From Dipylidium caninum (taxonomy: Eukaryota; Platyhelminthes; Cestoda; Cyclophyllidea; Dipylidiidae), in contig QEYB01000766.1 of NCBI GenBank assembly GCA_017562135.1, forward strand, positions 310,001 to 374,000: a stretch of 64,000 nucleotides of DNA, written 5' to 3'. The notes under the pieces are model-generated. The model did no database searches. It was given only the letters and a program-made list of their open reading frames with translations, and was not told the origin of the DNA. The position numbers were made by a program, and so were the translations under genes. Within the stretch, counting starts at the first letter, position 1, and each line of letters starts with the position of its first letter. This document shows positions 1-13,900 of the stretch, piece by piece.

Positions 1-3000
1 AATTTTTTTTCCTTTTTCCGTCAAGCTCCGCGCTAGCCTTGTTTTGGGCTTCAAGAAGGCGGCCTTTGTCTCATAACAGGCTTCCTCCTGGACGTAGAGG
101 CAATTTATGCGTGACTTCTATGAATTTTCCGCCTACTCCGAATTTATTTTCCAACTCCACAATGTTGGTCGGTGTGTTAAGCCGAACAAGCACTCCAGGT
201 TAGTCTCACGGAATTTGATATTCATAAATTCCAGGGTCGTCAAGTCACACTGCCCTGTACAGGCTTCTATTTCATATGCTTACTGCTTGAACGCAGGACG
301 TAGTCAGCAGACCACTAAGTTGGCCTCTTCTTTACGTAAAAGGATATGCCGTTTCGCCTGATAGAGCCAGTTTTCTAACTAATTCCTGCTCCATTTTACT
401 CATTGCCCCGAACTGTGCCTCCTTGAATGGGTGGCTGTACTATTAACAATGACTATTACGTAGGCCGGTTTAATTTGAAAATCTGTCTTAAGAGAAGACA
501 TGGTAGAAGTGCACTTCCAAAGCACTGTATCTAAGCCCTTTTTGTCCGGTCGGTAAACGAACATGCTTTCCAAAAGTGCCTCGGCAGTAGGTCATGCTGC
601 TTTCATTGAAGGAATGCAATTCTACAGATTTTCGACTCATTTCGTGGTCGCGATTTCAGATACTATTGTAGTCTTTTCCTTTTTGCAATCAACGTATTTT
701 TAGGAGCAGATTACACCACTTTTACTTAAAGGCGCATTTTCTTAAACCATCCCATCCGTACCACTTGCCTGCTGATTTTATTTTCTGTCAAGGGAGCAAA
801 AGGTGGTGGTGTAGGGGCATTGCGACAAGACCTTAAAAATTCCTTTGTGCTTTCGCTACTCGTGACCTGGGACTAAAAGACGGCCGTGCATTACCATTTC
901 GATTTAAAGTTAATATCCCCCTAAATTTTGATTCACTTAATGATAAATTTTGAGAGGATTAAAGGCAGGAATAAGTTTTTTATTGTAGGATCTATCGAGT
1001 CTTCTCGAGCGTCGTAAAAATTAGAGCGACTGGCAGCTACAAGGACGACCTTAGGATTTTATTGTCTCCAAGTTAAAGATGATCAAACGCGAAATTTAGG
1101 CTCTTTTGGAGGTGAAGAGAAGAAAGCCGAGCGTTTGCATTATTTAGTACTACTTGCGGATACCACCAGTGGGGAAGAAGGTGACCTCGTGAATATTCGG
1201 GAAATGTAACAAGGCTTTAAGTTGGCTAAATTTTTGAAACAAAATCCACTCTATGTAAATCGCGGAAAGGAATCGAAGACTGCAGCAAACCAAAACATAT
1301 TTATGCCCCTTATTACAAAGATATGTGCAACAGGAAAATTGAATTCTCGATTTCAGCAGAGAATTGCCTCGCGTTCGAGGCCCGTCACAGAGAGCTCATA
1401 TCTTCTCGGCTTTGTCAGGTGGAGACAAGTGAACCACTTAGTGGGTCATTATTTGGGGAAGGTTGGATTTCGTTAGACATGACATTTACGATTTCGTAAT
1501 TGCTGGAGCCTCACTTCGCTCGCACTTGTCTTTTTTTGTGTAAACGTTGACCGGGAGTGGGGAGAGTTTGCGATTGCTCGAAATGTAAGTTTTCGATGTC
1601 CTTTATTTCTTGTGCACACGGTTGAGTTGACTTGAGGCCATCGTTTCCCCTTCGCGTCCCAATTTGACGCGTGCTGTGCTGCAATCTCACAGTGGCCGCC
1701 ATGAGAACAGAAGGGCTCTCGCATACTGCATTTCCAGCTGGTGAGAAGACCGCTAATAAACTGAATTTTATGACGGTAGTAGAGTTGTTTGAGTCGAGGC
1801 CAAGACGGACAAATGAATGTCGACAGAAGGCACAAAGCATGTTACTAGGGGCTTAAATCAGTAATTTATTTCAATTCATAAGTTTTCAGAAAAAATAAAC
1901 TGACGACAAGATGGGGGAGGAATCTCGATTCCTACGCGTATTCGCCACCAAACAACTGGTGAGGACATTTCAACAATCGTGAGGCTTTGACACTAACGAT
2001 ATTTCGGTTTAGAGCCCATCTTTACATCATGACTAGCGTATACATCCTGGTTAACATTATCGCGGGGAGGGCACTTTATGGGTTGTCCCACCTTCTCATG
2101 CTCCATCGAACTGAATACACCTTTTCGGCCAAAGCACCACCAAATACCGCTTTGTCCGACAGCCCAAATGTGGTGTGCGCAGTTGAAGCGAGTGAGAAGA
2201 CCTTAGGCTATTCACTAAACTCTTCGCAGCCCTCCAGTCGTCTCGGTGTAAAGTTGAAGCGCTGCAAGGCGAGTTGCGGGAAGACGATGTCATCGTCTGT
2301 TCATTGATTGCACAAGTTTAGAGGTTTCGCCTAACCCTGTTACGTGATTGGTGAAACCCTCCTCTGAACGGACGACCGCCTTCCTGACGGATGCCTTTTG
2401 GGCTCCCTTCTTGAATAAAAGCGTCATTTTGTCATTTAGTGGAGAATGATGCCTTAACGCTGCTTAAAATTCTAATGTCAGACACTCAAATCTGTAAAAT
2501 TCATTTATTTACGACAGAGACGTGATGATGATGACTGATCGCTGTAAACTGTCTACAGTGCAGAATATATTTTTCTGACGAGTCACTTAGCATCCACACC
2601 AGTTGTCAGCAGGTTGATTATCCACCCTCAGTGGTGAGTAAAATGGGGTGAATTTAATAATGGAACGTCCCTGCCATTTTTGCTCACTCGCGGCAATAAT
2701 AATTTGTCGCAGTCGCCGAAGCTGTGGGATGGGTGAAACTCTAACTCCATGACCTCCACTCATCGGCTTTCTCCATTTCGTCGCAGAATAACCTAGCAAC
2801 AGCAGCGTAGGAGGTGTGACCCTACCGTTCAGTAGCGTAATAGGTCGGAGGATCTAAACCTAACCGTAAACCACTTCTCGGTTCCCGCAGGTAGTCGGGT
2901 GCTTCGTAGTCACCGAGAGCGGCTTATTTCGTGTCGCCAAATTGACCTTCAGAATTATATCAGTAACTTGATCGAGTCTTGGTTCTCACAACTTTCCCCA

Positions 3001-4180
3001 TGCCATTTTCTGCCGTCTTGCTTGAACGGCGTTTGGCCAGAGTCCTGCGCTTCTCGAATAGTTCGCCATGTTACTTAACGACTTCACAACGAGGGCCGCC
3101 TCTAACACGAAGTCTTATTGACTGCAACAAATGAAAGTGAATAGTCACATGTAAACACCTGCAAAATAATGAGGAGGCGCCCACGCACTAGGAAGTAGGA
3201 AGTGACAGAAAGACAAACGTAAGCATTTCCATCCTCCAAAATGACATTTATAAGAACCTACCTACCGTGCCTGGTAATACCTTAATAGAAAGGCTCTCCT
3301 TTTCGCCTCGGAAAATGACAAAATTTAACGATGGTGTATTTTGTCTTGACTACATTCTCTAAGTAGTGCGTAATGGCAGCCAAAACGCCGCCATCTCATC
3401 CTATCGTTACTTTAAGGCGTCCGAGGCGATGATGCAATGAGACGCGACCCAACCGTTCTCAGTACGTAATCGGGGACAGGAGACGAAGCTTAGACAACTC
3501 GACAGAGATTGAGGCATTTACTGAGACCTTGGGGAGTAAGAGAATAAAAGCACTCTTCGCCTGTTCAATTAACACACCTGAGCAAAAGGGAAAATCGAGT
3601 TAACAAACGCGACACTTTAGCGCCTTTTAAAATGGCGCACTGTTAATGCGTAGTGAATCTACTGCTAAATGACATTGACATTCATAGATCGAAAGAATCG
3701 ATGCTTTGCTCCCAAAAAGCAGGGTTATATCTAGTTGATACACTACATCCAAGAACAAAAAACTCACACGCAGCGACGTTAACCACATGTGGTGATTGAG
3801 GTGTGGATAAAACGTAGATGTGGAACCCGACGTAGTAGCTTACCGGCAGCTCGTATCCATCCATCAGATGTCAATCTCCAGCGGTCCTGGGGGCAGCACT
3901 GCCGTCCTGGTGTCATACAAATTGGTGGTTCGTGCTTACCCCTTCCCAACATGAAGTAATACGAAAACTCCTTTCCCATTTGCTTGAAAACATGCACCTG
4001 TAATCAGGCGTATGCCAGAAGAAATCAGTCCCCAAATGAATAAACTTGTCCAATATGAATAAGACAGCGGGTTACGGAGGATTTAACGCAATTCAGTGCT
4101 GCCATTTTACCCATGGCAATTCTCAAGCAAAGAACAGCGATCGGTATACAAGACCAGAAGATGTATTACAAAATCTACGA
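1..4180. other. Intergenic stretch with no recognised gene
   Basis: Both strands carry only short open frames with no recognisable domain and no chain of splice sites with matching phase. Nothing resembling a tRNA or rRNA was seen. The right part lies just downstream of the ALG3 stop codon; no AATAAA on the minus strand was found close to that stop. Confidence 0.6.
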
Positions 4181-6573
4181 CTACTGTTGCTTTTGCTTCA
4201 AGTGCTTTGGCCGCCTACCGGGCGCAGGTAGTTTGGGAAGACGCTGAAGAGCGAGAGCAAGCAAGATTATCATATGGCAAATGTGAAGAGTTGCACTGCT
4301 CAACACGGACGAGGGGTAAACATTCCAGGACATCTCGATAAGGCCGAAGAGAAGGAAACTTAAAATCAAAAGGTGCAAACAGGTAGGGAGACTGTTTATA
4401 AATAGGCTATAAGATACAAGATAATTATAAGTTCAAACAGGAACCAGCTTGGGAAAATTATGCTGACTTGCAAAAATAGTTCTATTACAAGTTTAGGAGG
4501 AAGATTTATATCGCACACCAGAAATATTGGTCAAGTGAGATTAACAGTCAGTAACCTTCGTGAAGCAATGGGGAAATCATACATTGATGAAATTAGAAAG
4601 TGATGCACAAAAATCGAACTTTAAGATCGTACTGATAAACAGGGTAATGTTTCAAACAATATTTAAAAAAAACGCTCCCACAAGTAACGTCGACGTTATA
4701 TTGGTAACATCGAGATGACGCGGCTTATAACCCAGGCCTAAGTTGAACATAAGTTTTTTTGATGGTAGCAAAGGATCGAACTGCTAGGGATATTAAACGG
4801 TAATGCATATTAACAATAAACTGCATATAAGAGAAAAGTACGTGGATTATTAGTGGTTCTGAACCATCATCATCTATAGGAAGCAGGTTGAGTGAACACA
4901 CCAAAAAAGCTTTCTATTACGCAGCGGTAGTAGAAATGACCTCGGTAGAAGTGGAAGTTGTACTTTGTCGATTAATTTAGAGCAGAAAGATATCAAAATT
5001 ATATCAACAATATCAATACCTGACTGGTCCCATCAATTTGGAACAACAAAGTTCACAAAAATGACTAACACTGCTTACCGCATGGGATCCGAAAGCCATG
5101 TTGTCGACCACAGGAGAAAGGGGATAGAGTGGTAATACCAAACATAGAATTGATAATGCAAGGATCGACTAAATGCGATTCCAATGAAGTTGGACACGAA
5201 AAAGGGGTACAACACGTCTAGAAGTACGAAAACAGGTTATAAATTAAATCTAAGGCGTCAACGGATAGGAAAGTAAGTATACCTTCAACATTAATAGGCT
5301 GCTTGGTTGAAGGCCGAAGTGGTTGCAAGTAAATTAGGAAGCCTCCACGCGACCTAAAGGTAGAAAACTATAGGAAGTGGGAGCATTTTAACACAAAAGA
5401 CCACTAAAATGATCAAAAAGACAGTACAACAATTATATATTGAAAAGGATTAATATCAGACCTGATAAACTTGACAAGGAAGTAAGAAAGCACAATGACA
5501 TGTAGAATCAGTAGCGCCGCATGGAATCTTCGGTCAAGAAAAAGAGCTTCGGGGATGATACGCCAATTAACCGTCCATTCATACATAAATTGTCGACTGA
5601 ATTCAAAGGCACGATTAAAGTAGGCTTCTGTGTTACGGAAGACGAAGATGGCCCCCAAAAGAACCTTACAAATAAAAAAAATCATGACACCAAAGACCTA
5701 TCGAAAATCCCTCGCTAATGTTATGGAACAAATGAAATAACAAATCCACCTGGATGATGCCGCATTCAGACAAATGACCAAGAGTTTCATAGAGACCACG
5801 GTGTTTAAGGAGGACAAGGAGAAAACCCGGCGCAAATAGCAAAATATTCATTTTTACTCCAACGGCAATGCTATATTAAAGACACAATGACGATAACTGA
5901 GGGGAAACCCGTTATAGAATTGAAATCACAGCAAGTACCTGAAGAGCGTAGATGCGCAACTGAAATGATTGTAGAGACAGCAGTTTATCGAAGCATAAAG
6001 AAAAAACATTGCCCATGGGTCGTTAAAAAGTCGCAATAAATAGATAGAATGGATTCGATATGAGGAGAAAGAGAGGATAAGTATAGAAAACAATGGGACC
6101 TACAAAGTGCACAATTTAGGATGATCTACCTTGTTGAATTTTCTATAAATGTTAAATATCAAGGCCAGTGAAGCCGCATATAGAACTCCAAATATACATT
6201 GAGCGGCAAAAACACTTTTACCACGGTCGGTTAGAGCATACAGGAGGGAATATATGTAAATGTGTCCAGCAGGATAGCTAGAATCGGACGTTAAGGTGGT
6301 GTTCTCCTACACACAAGGCCCAGTTCGACCAACAAGTCCATCGTAATCAAGAGTCCCGTTTAGAAAATGTTCAACTTGTTCCATGTAGGCAATCCAATCA
6401 ATTTCGGTGTCTAGTGTAATATAGTAATATACGAGCATACAAGTGGCTCTAAGGAGCACAACTATAGACAGCATGACGTCCAACAACCACACCAAGGGCA
6501 GAGCACCATTAAAGAGTGGTGGTGTGAATAAAAATGTTTTTGTCTTTGTTAACAGTCTTTCAAGGAGCGACAT
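4181..6573 (-). CDS. ALG3: ALG3, dolichyl-P-Man:Man5GlcNAc2-PP-dolichol alpha-1,3-mannosyltransferase
   Basis: ALG3 is an ER multipass membrane enzyme that adds the first lumenal mannose to the N-glycan precursor, using dolichyl-phosphate-mannose. Exons, 5' to 3' on the minus strand: 6573-6311, 6277-6130, 6099-5939, 5870-5750, 5664-5462, 5353-5283, 5217-5079, 4391-4181. They total 1317 nt, so 438 residues, equal to the usual metazoan length. All junctions keep phase (2,0,2,0,2,1,2). Family hallmarks read directly: EIDW and FLNGTLDY near the N-terminus, YPAG at about residue 89, SYRIHS followed by LFNDP in exon 3, [10 protein letters not shown] in exon 4, KWTVNWR-type EWTVNWR in exon 5, [19 protein letters not shown] in exon 7, and EMSWNVYPS with LHICH in the last exon. 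The ATG follows an in-frame TAG with no other ATG between. The C-terminus is basic and Q/K-rich. Exon 5 uses an AAG acceptor and exon 1 a GTAGGA donor, both weaker than consensus. Confidence 0.95.
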
Positions 6574-8324
6574 TATCCCCCAGATAACGTAGCGCTAACC
6601 ACACAGGCTATTTTGCATTGAGGACCCATTTCGATTTTATGTCCTATTGGTTAAGCATATCTACAGCATTGCTAGCATAAATTGAAGCTCATAATCACGA
6701 ATACTTGCCAGCATCGCAAAAATTGTGATTTTAGTTATAAGATGCTTTCTCTTAACAAAACTATGTAAAATAGGCATTTTGTTCGAACTCCATTATTGAA
6801 TGAAGCTTTCATTAGACCACGATTTCGTGGCATGACCAATTTCTATAAATCTGACCGATGACAAATTAATGCATTCTTTCCGAAAAGTATTTTGCAAGCA
6901 AACTTGCGCTATCTAGACTCTCACTATACTCGTATTGTATTATTGATGGCATATTTGGCAGTAGTCACTTCTGTCCTATCGTTTTCAAAAAGTGGGGCAC
7001 ATTAAATTCGTAAGGAGGCTTATAAAAACGCCGTTCAGTAACTCCAAAGCCTCATTTCAATTCACAACGTATTCGTATGACCTTTGAATAATATCTTTCC
7101 GTCAACCCAAAATCTAGACTATTACTATACTCGTATTATATAACAAAAGTTATCATAAATAAGGTGGCATCTACCAGTGACCAAAGTTGTTTTGTCCATG
7201 CTGATGTAATGTTTTTAGTTTGTGTGATTACTTATGTCTTGGCAAAGTCATCTGCAGGTAACAAGGAAGTGTACATGTCAAACTTTCAAAATTTTATCAA
7301 ATTCATTTACTTGTTCTTATTGCTATCAAGTTCGCGCCAAATTTTTAAGAAATTCAAGAGCTGGGGCGGACAGGGCTTGCGCTGCTATGGGGTGCCCTAT
7401 GTATCACGGCCACACTGTCTTCCTTGAAAATATTTGCGCTTACCACCAACAAATTTACAAAGATTGTGATTCCGATTAATGTGCGCAACCAAACAAGACT
7501 AATTATACTGCTTTATACTAAGTTCAGCCGCTCACAACCCTCTCTTTTTGTCCCTTTTCACATTACGGTTTCGAAAAATTGAGAACTGCCGCTTAACGGC
7601 AATGCTGACAACCGCATTTCGCCTCCACAGTGGCGCAAAACTTGTACTTAAAACACGAAACTGAGAAAATGCGGCTAAGATTAGGAAGTGAGAAAGCTAC
7701 GGTCACTAACTAAACATTAACTTAACTCCGACAACACAATGCATACACTCTCGCCCCTGCTGACGGCGCTCTGTTGTTTACCCCACATTAAATTTTCGCT
7801 GTGGACAAAGCCTGAAACACACTTCGCGTAAATGCGTGCGATACGATTCATCGTTGTAAGTCCTCTCTCGGTAACCCATTTCCGCAGCTCTCCGTCCTCT
7901 TCGATGTAGGTTGGATTCCATTAGCCCTAAACAATTCATTAGACTGCGTCATCATGGCCGTTGCCAATCAAGGGACGAGTGAGTAAATGATTAATTGAAA
8001 CATACTAACGTTTGATTTTAAACTACATAATTTCCTGTAAGGCTATTTCACTGAAATCTTTTGGAAAAGTATGGATTAGATTTTGTTAATTTCACAGGCG
8101 GCAGGCGAAATGGGTGTGGTAAAATACAGATATAATTAAAGTATTTGAGCACTCGGTCAAGAACTATTTGCCTAAATTACTGTCTTCGAAGTTAGACATT
8201 CATTTTAATGACTAGATGTGTTCGTAAGTAACCAATAAAAGTGATATTAAAAATACCGAATTAAAGATTGCGGAATAATTCTATTGGCGAGACGAAACAA
8301 AAATTTTTGCATATTTTAAAAAAG
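6574..8324. other. Intergenic stretch between ALG3 and the PI-PLC X-domain gene
   Basis: No confident gene. AT-rich, with scattered short frames. Around 7954 there is an ATG opening a short frame that runs into a GTGAGT-type donor at about 7979. It would be an attractive first exon for the X-domain gene, but its splice phase does not match the next exon, so it is not assigned. The ALG3 promoter should lie just right of 6573. Confidence 0.4.
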
Positions 8325-10881
8325 GCTGAGGTGCCCGCCAGTGAGTGGATGTCTCACCTGCCAGAAGAGACTGCTGCTCTCCCCCTCTCGCAACTTGCTA
8401 TACCAGGTGAGCTCAAACGACAAACAGTTAAACAGAAATTACAAAAAGCTTCAAGCTTCATTCTCGTGTTTAATTGACTTCCTTTCAAATTTTGGATCTT
8501 TAACAAGTGAATGAGCCGCGTTTGGACGAAAGACTTTGCCGCTAATGATGTGTATACGAGACTGGAAACTGGTAGAGAAGGTCCTCAATCTAACGTAAAT
8601 ACACAACAAGGAAAGCTACATGGACTGCGTACGCTTGAAAAATACTTCAGATTCTTATGGGCGTTTTTTATTCAGCCATGTGACGTTAATCCAACTTGCC
8701 CGAAGAACTGGGCGCAACCCCTGCCACAGGGGGGCTGCGTGCCGGACTGAAGCAGAAGGTCGAACGAAATGGCAGCAGTCTACGACAAAGTCGAGTTAAG
8801 TCGCCCAAAGGGCAAGGAGACAGCGACCATTTTACGATCTATCTAAGGAGAGAAAATACCGTCAATTGAACTAGTGAATAATTACCTGGGCTGCGGTCAC
8901 TTGCATTTAATCGGAGTTGCCTTCGACTCTACTTCCCATTTTTAAGTCTAAAGAGCATTTTTGCCAGGCTCGTCGACGATTGTTTTGCGTGTTTACTTGG
9001 CTGGGGAGTCTCCTCAGTTTCTACGTTATTTTTCCAAAGCCCTTAAACCTCATCAAAAGTGTGGGACGCCACATTTAAATAAACTTAACCGCCCATTACT
9101 CATCGCAAATGCGTATTTGGCATACCCACCGAGGAGAAAATGCCCATATGGGGGTGAACAACTAAAAATCGACCTTCTTCACTCCGCCTACCGCTCATTT
9201 GGCCTTAAGGAAGTTGATGAGGCAAATGGTGTTGGAGTCAACTTCATGGGAAAAAGCCGTTGTGGAGTGAATACGGACTCATAGAGCGAGGCGGAAGTTG
9301 GGTCACTTTGGCCGCTTTGAGCGATTTCTCCTCCAGTTCCTCGATTTTCACATTTATCTTCGGTAGGAACGCACAATTCGGGGAGTTACAGCATCAAAGA
9401 CTCTTCTCCCCTCTCTCCGGACATGGCCTTCGAGGCTCTAATCAGTGTCCTGGGCTTCCTCTTCAACGTTTCCTTCTCCAAGTGGTCCGTGAATCAAAAA
9501 GCAAACCTCACAACACAATTGCAATCCGGGATCCGCTATTTCGACATAAGAGTTGCTATCAAAGCCGACTCTTGCGACCGTTTGACCCCGAATTCCTCCT
9601 CGAGCATTAACTCGTGCTTCTTCCTCGTCCACGGCCAGTATGGTAATCGGGTAGAGAAAGAGTTGGAGGTGATTAGGCACTTCCTTGAAGAACACCCCAA
9701 AGAAGTGGTCATAATAGATTTTCAGCACTTTTACGGGTTGGACGTAGCCCAGAAGGAGGCTTTCACTCGCCTCGTGAGGAAAGTAAGCATAATTTATGGT
9801 TGAAGAGTGCAAATACACAGGTTTTTGGCGAGATGCTGGAACCCTATACACCGCAAATACCGACTTTGGTTGACATGTGGAGCCGCAAGAAGCAGGTGAT
9901 CACTCTGGGCTACAAAAAGCAGGTGGACAGTGTTGCGGAGGGCGTTTCCATTCTCTGGCCGAGGTCGGCTGTGAGACAACCGTGGCCCAACACGAGGAGT
10001 CCCCAAGTGTTGAGAAAATTTCTGTCCAAAGCCTTCAAGTTAGTGATGCGAAACAGGAAAGACTTTTAACCTAAAAACATTTAGTTTAGTCCACAGTGAG
10101 TCCAGACCACAGCATTCCCACTTGGTGAGTGGGAGGACGCAATTCATGCCGCTTATCGGCCCGAAAGGCGGGCTGTGAAAGGAGATGTCCACACTCGTGG
10201 ACTTTCCGCTCTCCCCTTCCGATGCTGTCGTCGAGCATCACCGTGTGAGATTGGGACAGCAACCGGCGGATTGGCGGGGCTCAACCCCCGGCGCTGGGGC
10301 AGACCGAGTTGGGTGTGAAAGCACTCGCCACTTGCTTCGAGCAAGTTCTCCACCCTCTTTCCGCAAACAGCCATTTTTCCCTCGTCATGTTCAATTTTCT
10401 CGCATCCAAATTGTTCCACCAGCAAACCATTTTGAAAGGCGGTGTTTCAAATATTCATAATATCGCCCGATTTTCGTGATTTAACGAATGTTTTTAACTT
10501 GATTGACCACTTTGGAGGTCAGGAAGTTGATGCTTCATGTATTTTCCTCTCAAAACAGTGACTACGCAATATTTTCTCCCACGAAGGGGCACATTGTTAT
10601 GTACAAGTAAGTAATCAACCTCATTTTTTACTACTTTCAGTGCTTGGATGCCGATGAGTCGCCCCAAGTACTTCTTCGTCTTTCAAGGCATTCTCTCACC
10701 GAATTTGGACTACATCCTCCTTAATTCCATGGGCGGTCTCGAAAAGTTGGCCACCCTCGCCAATGCCGTGGTCGAGAAGTGGCTCAACGGGCTGACTTGT
10801 CTACGCGGCGTAGTCATTACAGATTTTTCTATTCTCGGCTTTCCTAACTTTGCTCGCCTTGTCTTTTCCATGAATTGGTGA
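8325..10881 (+). CDS. PI-PLC X domain-containing protein (PLCXD type), 5' end unresolved
   Basis: Exons: about 8325-8406 (start uncertain), 9367-9782, 9821-10038, 10559-10606, 10641-10881 (stop TGA). Phases match throughout: 1, 0, 2, 2. Exon one ends in LPLSQLAIPG, and the next exon completes PGTHNSGSYSI with the first catalytic His of the X domain. The same exon carries KWSVNQ, QSGIRYFDIRV, the second His in FLVHGQYG, and EVVIIDFQHFYG. Exon three has QVITLGYKK and WPNT. The last exon has FFVFQGILSP and GVVITDFS, ending with FSMNW. The family is eukaryotic single-X-domain proteins without Y or C2 domains, related to phosphatidylinositol-specific phospholipase C; activity in animals is known for only some members. 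The order of motifs and the total of about 330 residues fit a nearly complete protein. The true start codon probably lies in a missing upstream exon. Paralogue (1, 2 or 3) was not decided. Confidence 0.9.
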
Positions 10882-10918
10882 CCGCCTTGTCGACCTGCCT
10901 GTCGGCGTGACCGGTCAA

Positions 10919-10924
10919 AATAAA
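10919..10924 (+). terminator. Poly(A) signal AATAAA of the X-domain gene
   Basis: A canonical AATAAA about 40 bases after the TGA of the PI-PLC X-domain gene, on the same strand. Confidence 0.7.
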
Positions 10925-13900
10925 GTAGTACCACAGCCCTCGTCCAAGTGTTGATCTGATCGGTTAGTCTAATCACTGGGTGCTGTCTGCATCTCCGGCG
11001 TCGTAAAATTAATTATAAACGACAAAGTGGCGCTTAGTAATCGCGTTTCCGCACTGCGGAGGCCGAGCGAACAGCTTCCGTTGCAAGTCAAATAGCCTTA
11101 GTGTAATTGAAGGTCTTTCAGTGATACTAACGATAGATTAACCTCGAACATAACGACGATTCCCTGAAACGCATCAAATAGCAGTCCGCCAGTGAAGCCC
11201 CAGGCACCCAGTACGTTGCACGTCAGCCCAGTGGCAGCGCGATGACAACTGACCTCACTAATCAAAAGCAGGGGAACTTGTTCAAACCAGATTAGCCAAG
11301 AATCGTAATTCCTCCCGAGGTCGGAGGGACGAGAATTGCTTTTTCACCGACAGCGTCTATTTATCGCATCATTTGCAAGGGGGAGGATCGGTGGACAAGG
11401 ATTTGTCAATTCACCTCTGTGCCTGACGCCACCACGAGGGCAAATGACCGAGATGAGTGGTTTTTTAATCGCAAATGTAGCGACCGGCTGTCTTAAGCAA
11501 TCTTCCGTCGCTGATTTCCTACGTCCATCATCCGCCCAAGAACTACAGAGCATTGACACTGTCGCACCGAGGCGAGCATGCAGAAGGACAATTTCGGCCA
11601 AATGGACTCCCTGTAGCTGCGAGCAGCCAAAGTTTTCACTCCTTCCTGAAGGTGCAATTTCATTCATTCTCCACCATTCGGATTAACAATGTCTGGAAGG
11701 AAGTGATCCAACACGGCGCGCGTCGTCGGCTGACTCTGTGACGGCGTCTATCGGTGTATGCTACGACCGGTCCTGGACAAAATTTTGGCCACAGGAGGCA
11801 GCTTCGCAGGTGCTTAATTAAACTATACATTTTTTTGGACAGCAATTGTCTACAGTGTCGATGCTTAGACTAGGTAAGAGGTGAAGGGAGGAGGACTCGA
11901 ACAGGTCTTAAGTTTTTTATATATGCTAAGAGCCCCCAATTTCGCCCACGGTGTACCCGTCGAAAGTTGCATATGGCATCGCCTAGTTTTTTTGCGACAA
12001 CAACCTTCCGACATATTAAAGAGTGTGTAATCAAAGTATCAAACAGAAACAGTCGCTTGAATGCCCTTATATCATAGAGCCGAGTACCCGCCTGATTTAT
12101 GATCGACAAATAATGGATCTTCCAGTCAGACCACTAACATAATCGACTGTGAACAAAATAACGTCACGGAAGACGCAATAAAATAAGGAGGCCCAGTTTA
12201 AGTTAACAGATCGGGTGGGTTTCGCCTGGACTAAGCCTCAAAGCACATTCAGACTTGAGGGATAGCGGATTTACACCGTTTGGCGATCACGGTCGCGTTT
12301 GTACGAATAACGATGCCATCTACAGTTCGAGGGGTTAAAATCCCACTAAAAGAAGGAACAATATCCAGTGGATGTTAAATAACGCCGGTCTGGATAGAAG
12401 AGTTCCATTACTTGATAGGTCTTCTGGAAAGAGGTCAGTTTCGACCACATGCATGTTTAGTGGACACAAATATCCGCTACTTACTATTGTGAGTAGTGTT
12501 GTGAACTTAAAATATAAAATAAGGATCGGATTGCTGAAAAAAATTGTGCAAAAATCTCGGACGCCATACATCACTCCTTTCGCCTCAAAGACTTCTTCAA
12601 CTGCCACTTGGCTCCTTATGTGCGTGGGTGTACAATGCTGCTGCGTTTGACTCTTGAAAAATCCCAGTCTGGTTGCATAAAGCCTTTCACGGGAAAGTCT
12701 GCGCAAAGGCAGGCGGTCCGCCTGTCCCACGCAATGCTTTTGGACTGAGTTAGAGAAAGCCTCAGACCCAAAGCAGTGCAGGTGTGCTTTCAACGTTACC
12801 ATTGTCTCCCCCTTCCTTTTACGAATTATAATTTAATAGATTGTATGAAGGCAGTTTCAAGGATAAATAATGAATTTGCGGCCTAAGTCGCAAAGCTGTT
12901 AGTTAATGCAGGGATTTGATTTGCGGCAAATAACAGAATTATTCGACTGCTCTGTACAATCAACACATGCAAGACTGGCTTTAAAATCCAGTGAAATTTT
13001 AAAGTCAGTCGAGGGAGACGTTCAATGGTCGAAGAATGGCAAACATGGTCAGTTCTTGTCATATTTTAGTCTACAATTTATTTAAGGAGTACTTCAAACT
13101 CCAGTGATAACATTGGAGCATGGAGTCGTTTAACTCCGTATGTCATTCCGATGGTTAATATCTCGCATATGTAAGGGAGGTCGCCCTGTTGAGCACACTA
13201 GCGAATACGTCCAACACTGCCGTCGTCTACTGCTTCCTATCGACCTTTCTGCAAAAAAACCTCCCAGTCTCCACGTTTTTCCGCAGGAGGGAAGGGGAAA
13301 AGGACTACACACTTGAATATATGGTCTGCATGCTCAATATCACTTCTTAGACTTATTAATTAATGCCACAACCACAGGTAGTTAAAAAATAGGAGGTTGG
13401 AATAGGGAATACTGGGAGATAGGCGGGGTATCCTTACGTGACCGAGACTTTTTGGCCCATACTTCACCAATTGCCCTCATTTGCCCCCTAAATACTCGCA
13501 GGACGAAATTGGGAGGCTCATGAGACCAAAAAAACTACACAAAATCGAGAAAAGTTGGGAAGTGGTTATTTTTCTCGTCATTTTCCCCGGCATTTGAGGC
13601 TTCGCACTCAACGGACGTGGTGTTCTCATTTTCTTTTCAAATAAAAAGGACGAATTTTACCACTCTCAATGGTACACCCCCGAAGGGAAAAAACATGTTA
13701 GTAAATGTCGTAATTAATGGGGACGTCAGATTTCTTTAGCACTGTCGCGGGTTGCCACAGTGTGTTAGTGGGAGAAGCGTTGCCCTGACGACTTCCAGCT
13801 TTTTTGGCCGCTTCGTGCGTTTCATGAAGCATCTGCGGATATAAGGGGTGAGAAAAATTTCTGTGCAAATTTTTTGTTGAAAATGCGTGACAAATTAAGC

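Noticed and set aside
4765..4790. tRNA-like B box (AGTTCGATCC) on the minus strand
   Set aside because: No A box, acceptor stem or anticodon arm can be folded around it, and it lies in the last intron of ALG3.
7954..7979. ATG exon MAVANQGT ending at a GTGAGT donor, as the first exon of the X-domain gene
   Set aside because: It leaves in phase 1, while the next recognised exon needs phase 0 at the available acceptors. Possible only with another exon between.
8961..9284. Open frame starting at an acceptor that would read AIPGSSTIVL after the X-domain first exon, implying loss of the catalytic His
   Set aside because: A better exon starts at 9367 with TAG acceptor and matching phase and restores the canonical PGTHNSGSY, so the His is present.
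12335..12802. 155-codon minus-strand open frame with a hydrophobic C-terminus
   Set aside because: It has an ATG in fair context, but composition is uneven and no family is recognised; insufficient to call a gene.
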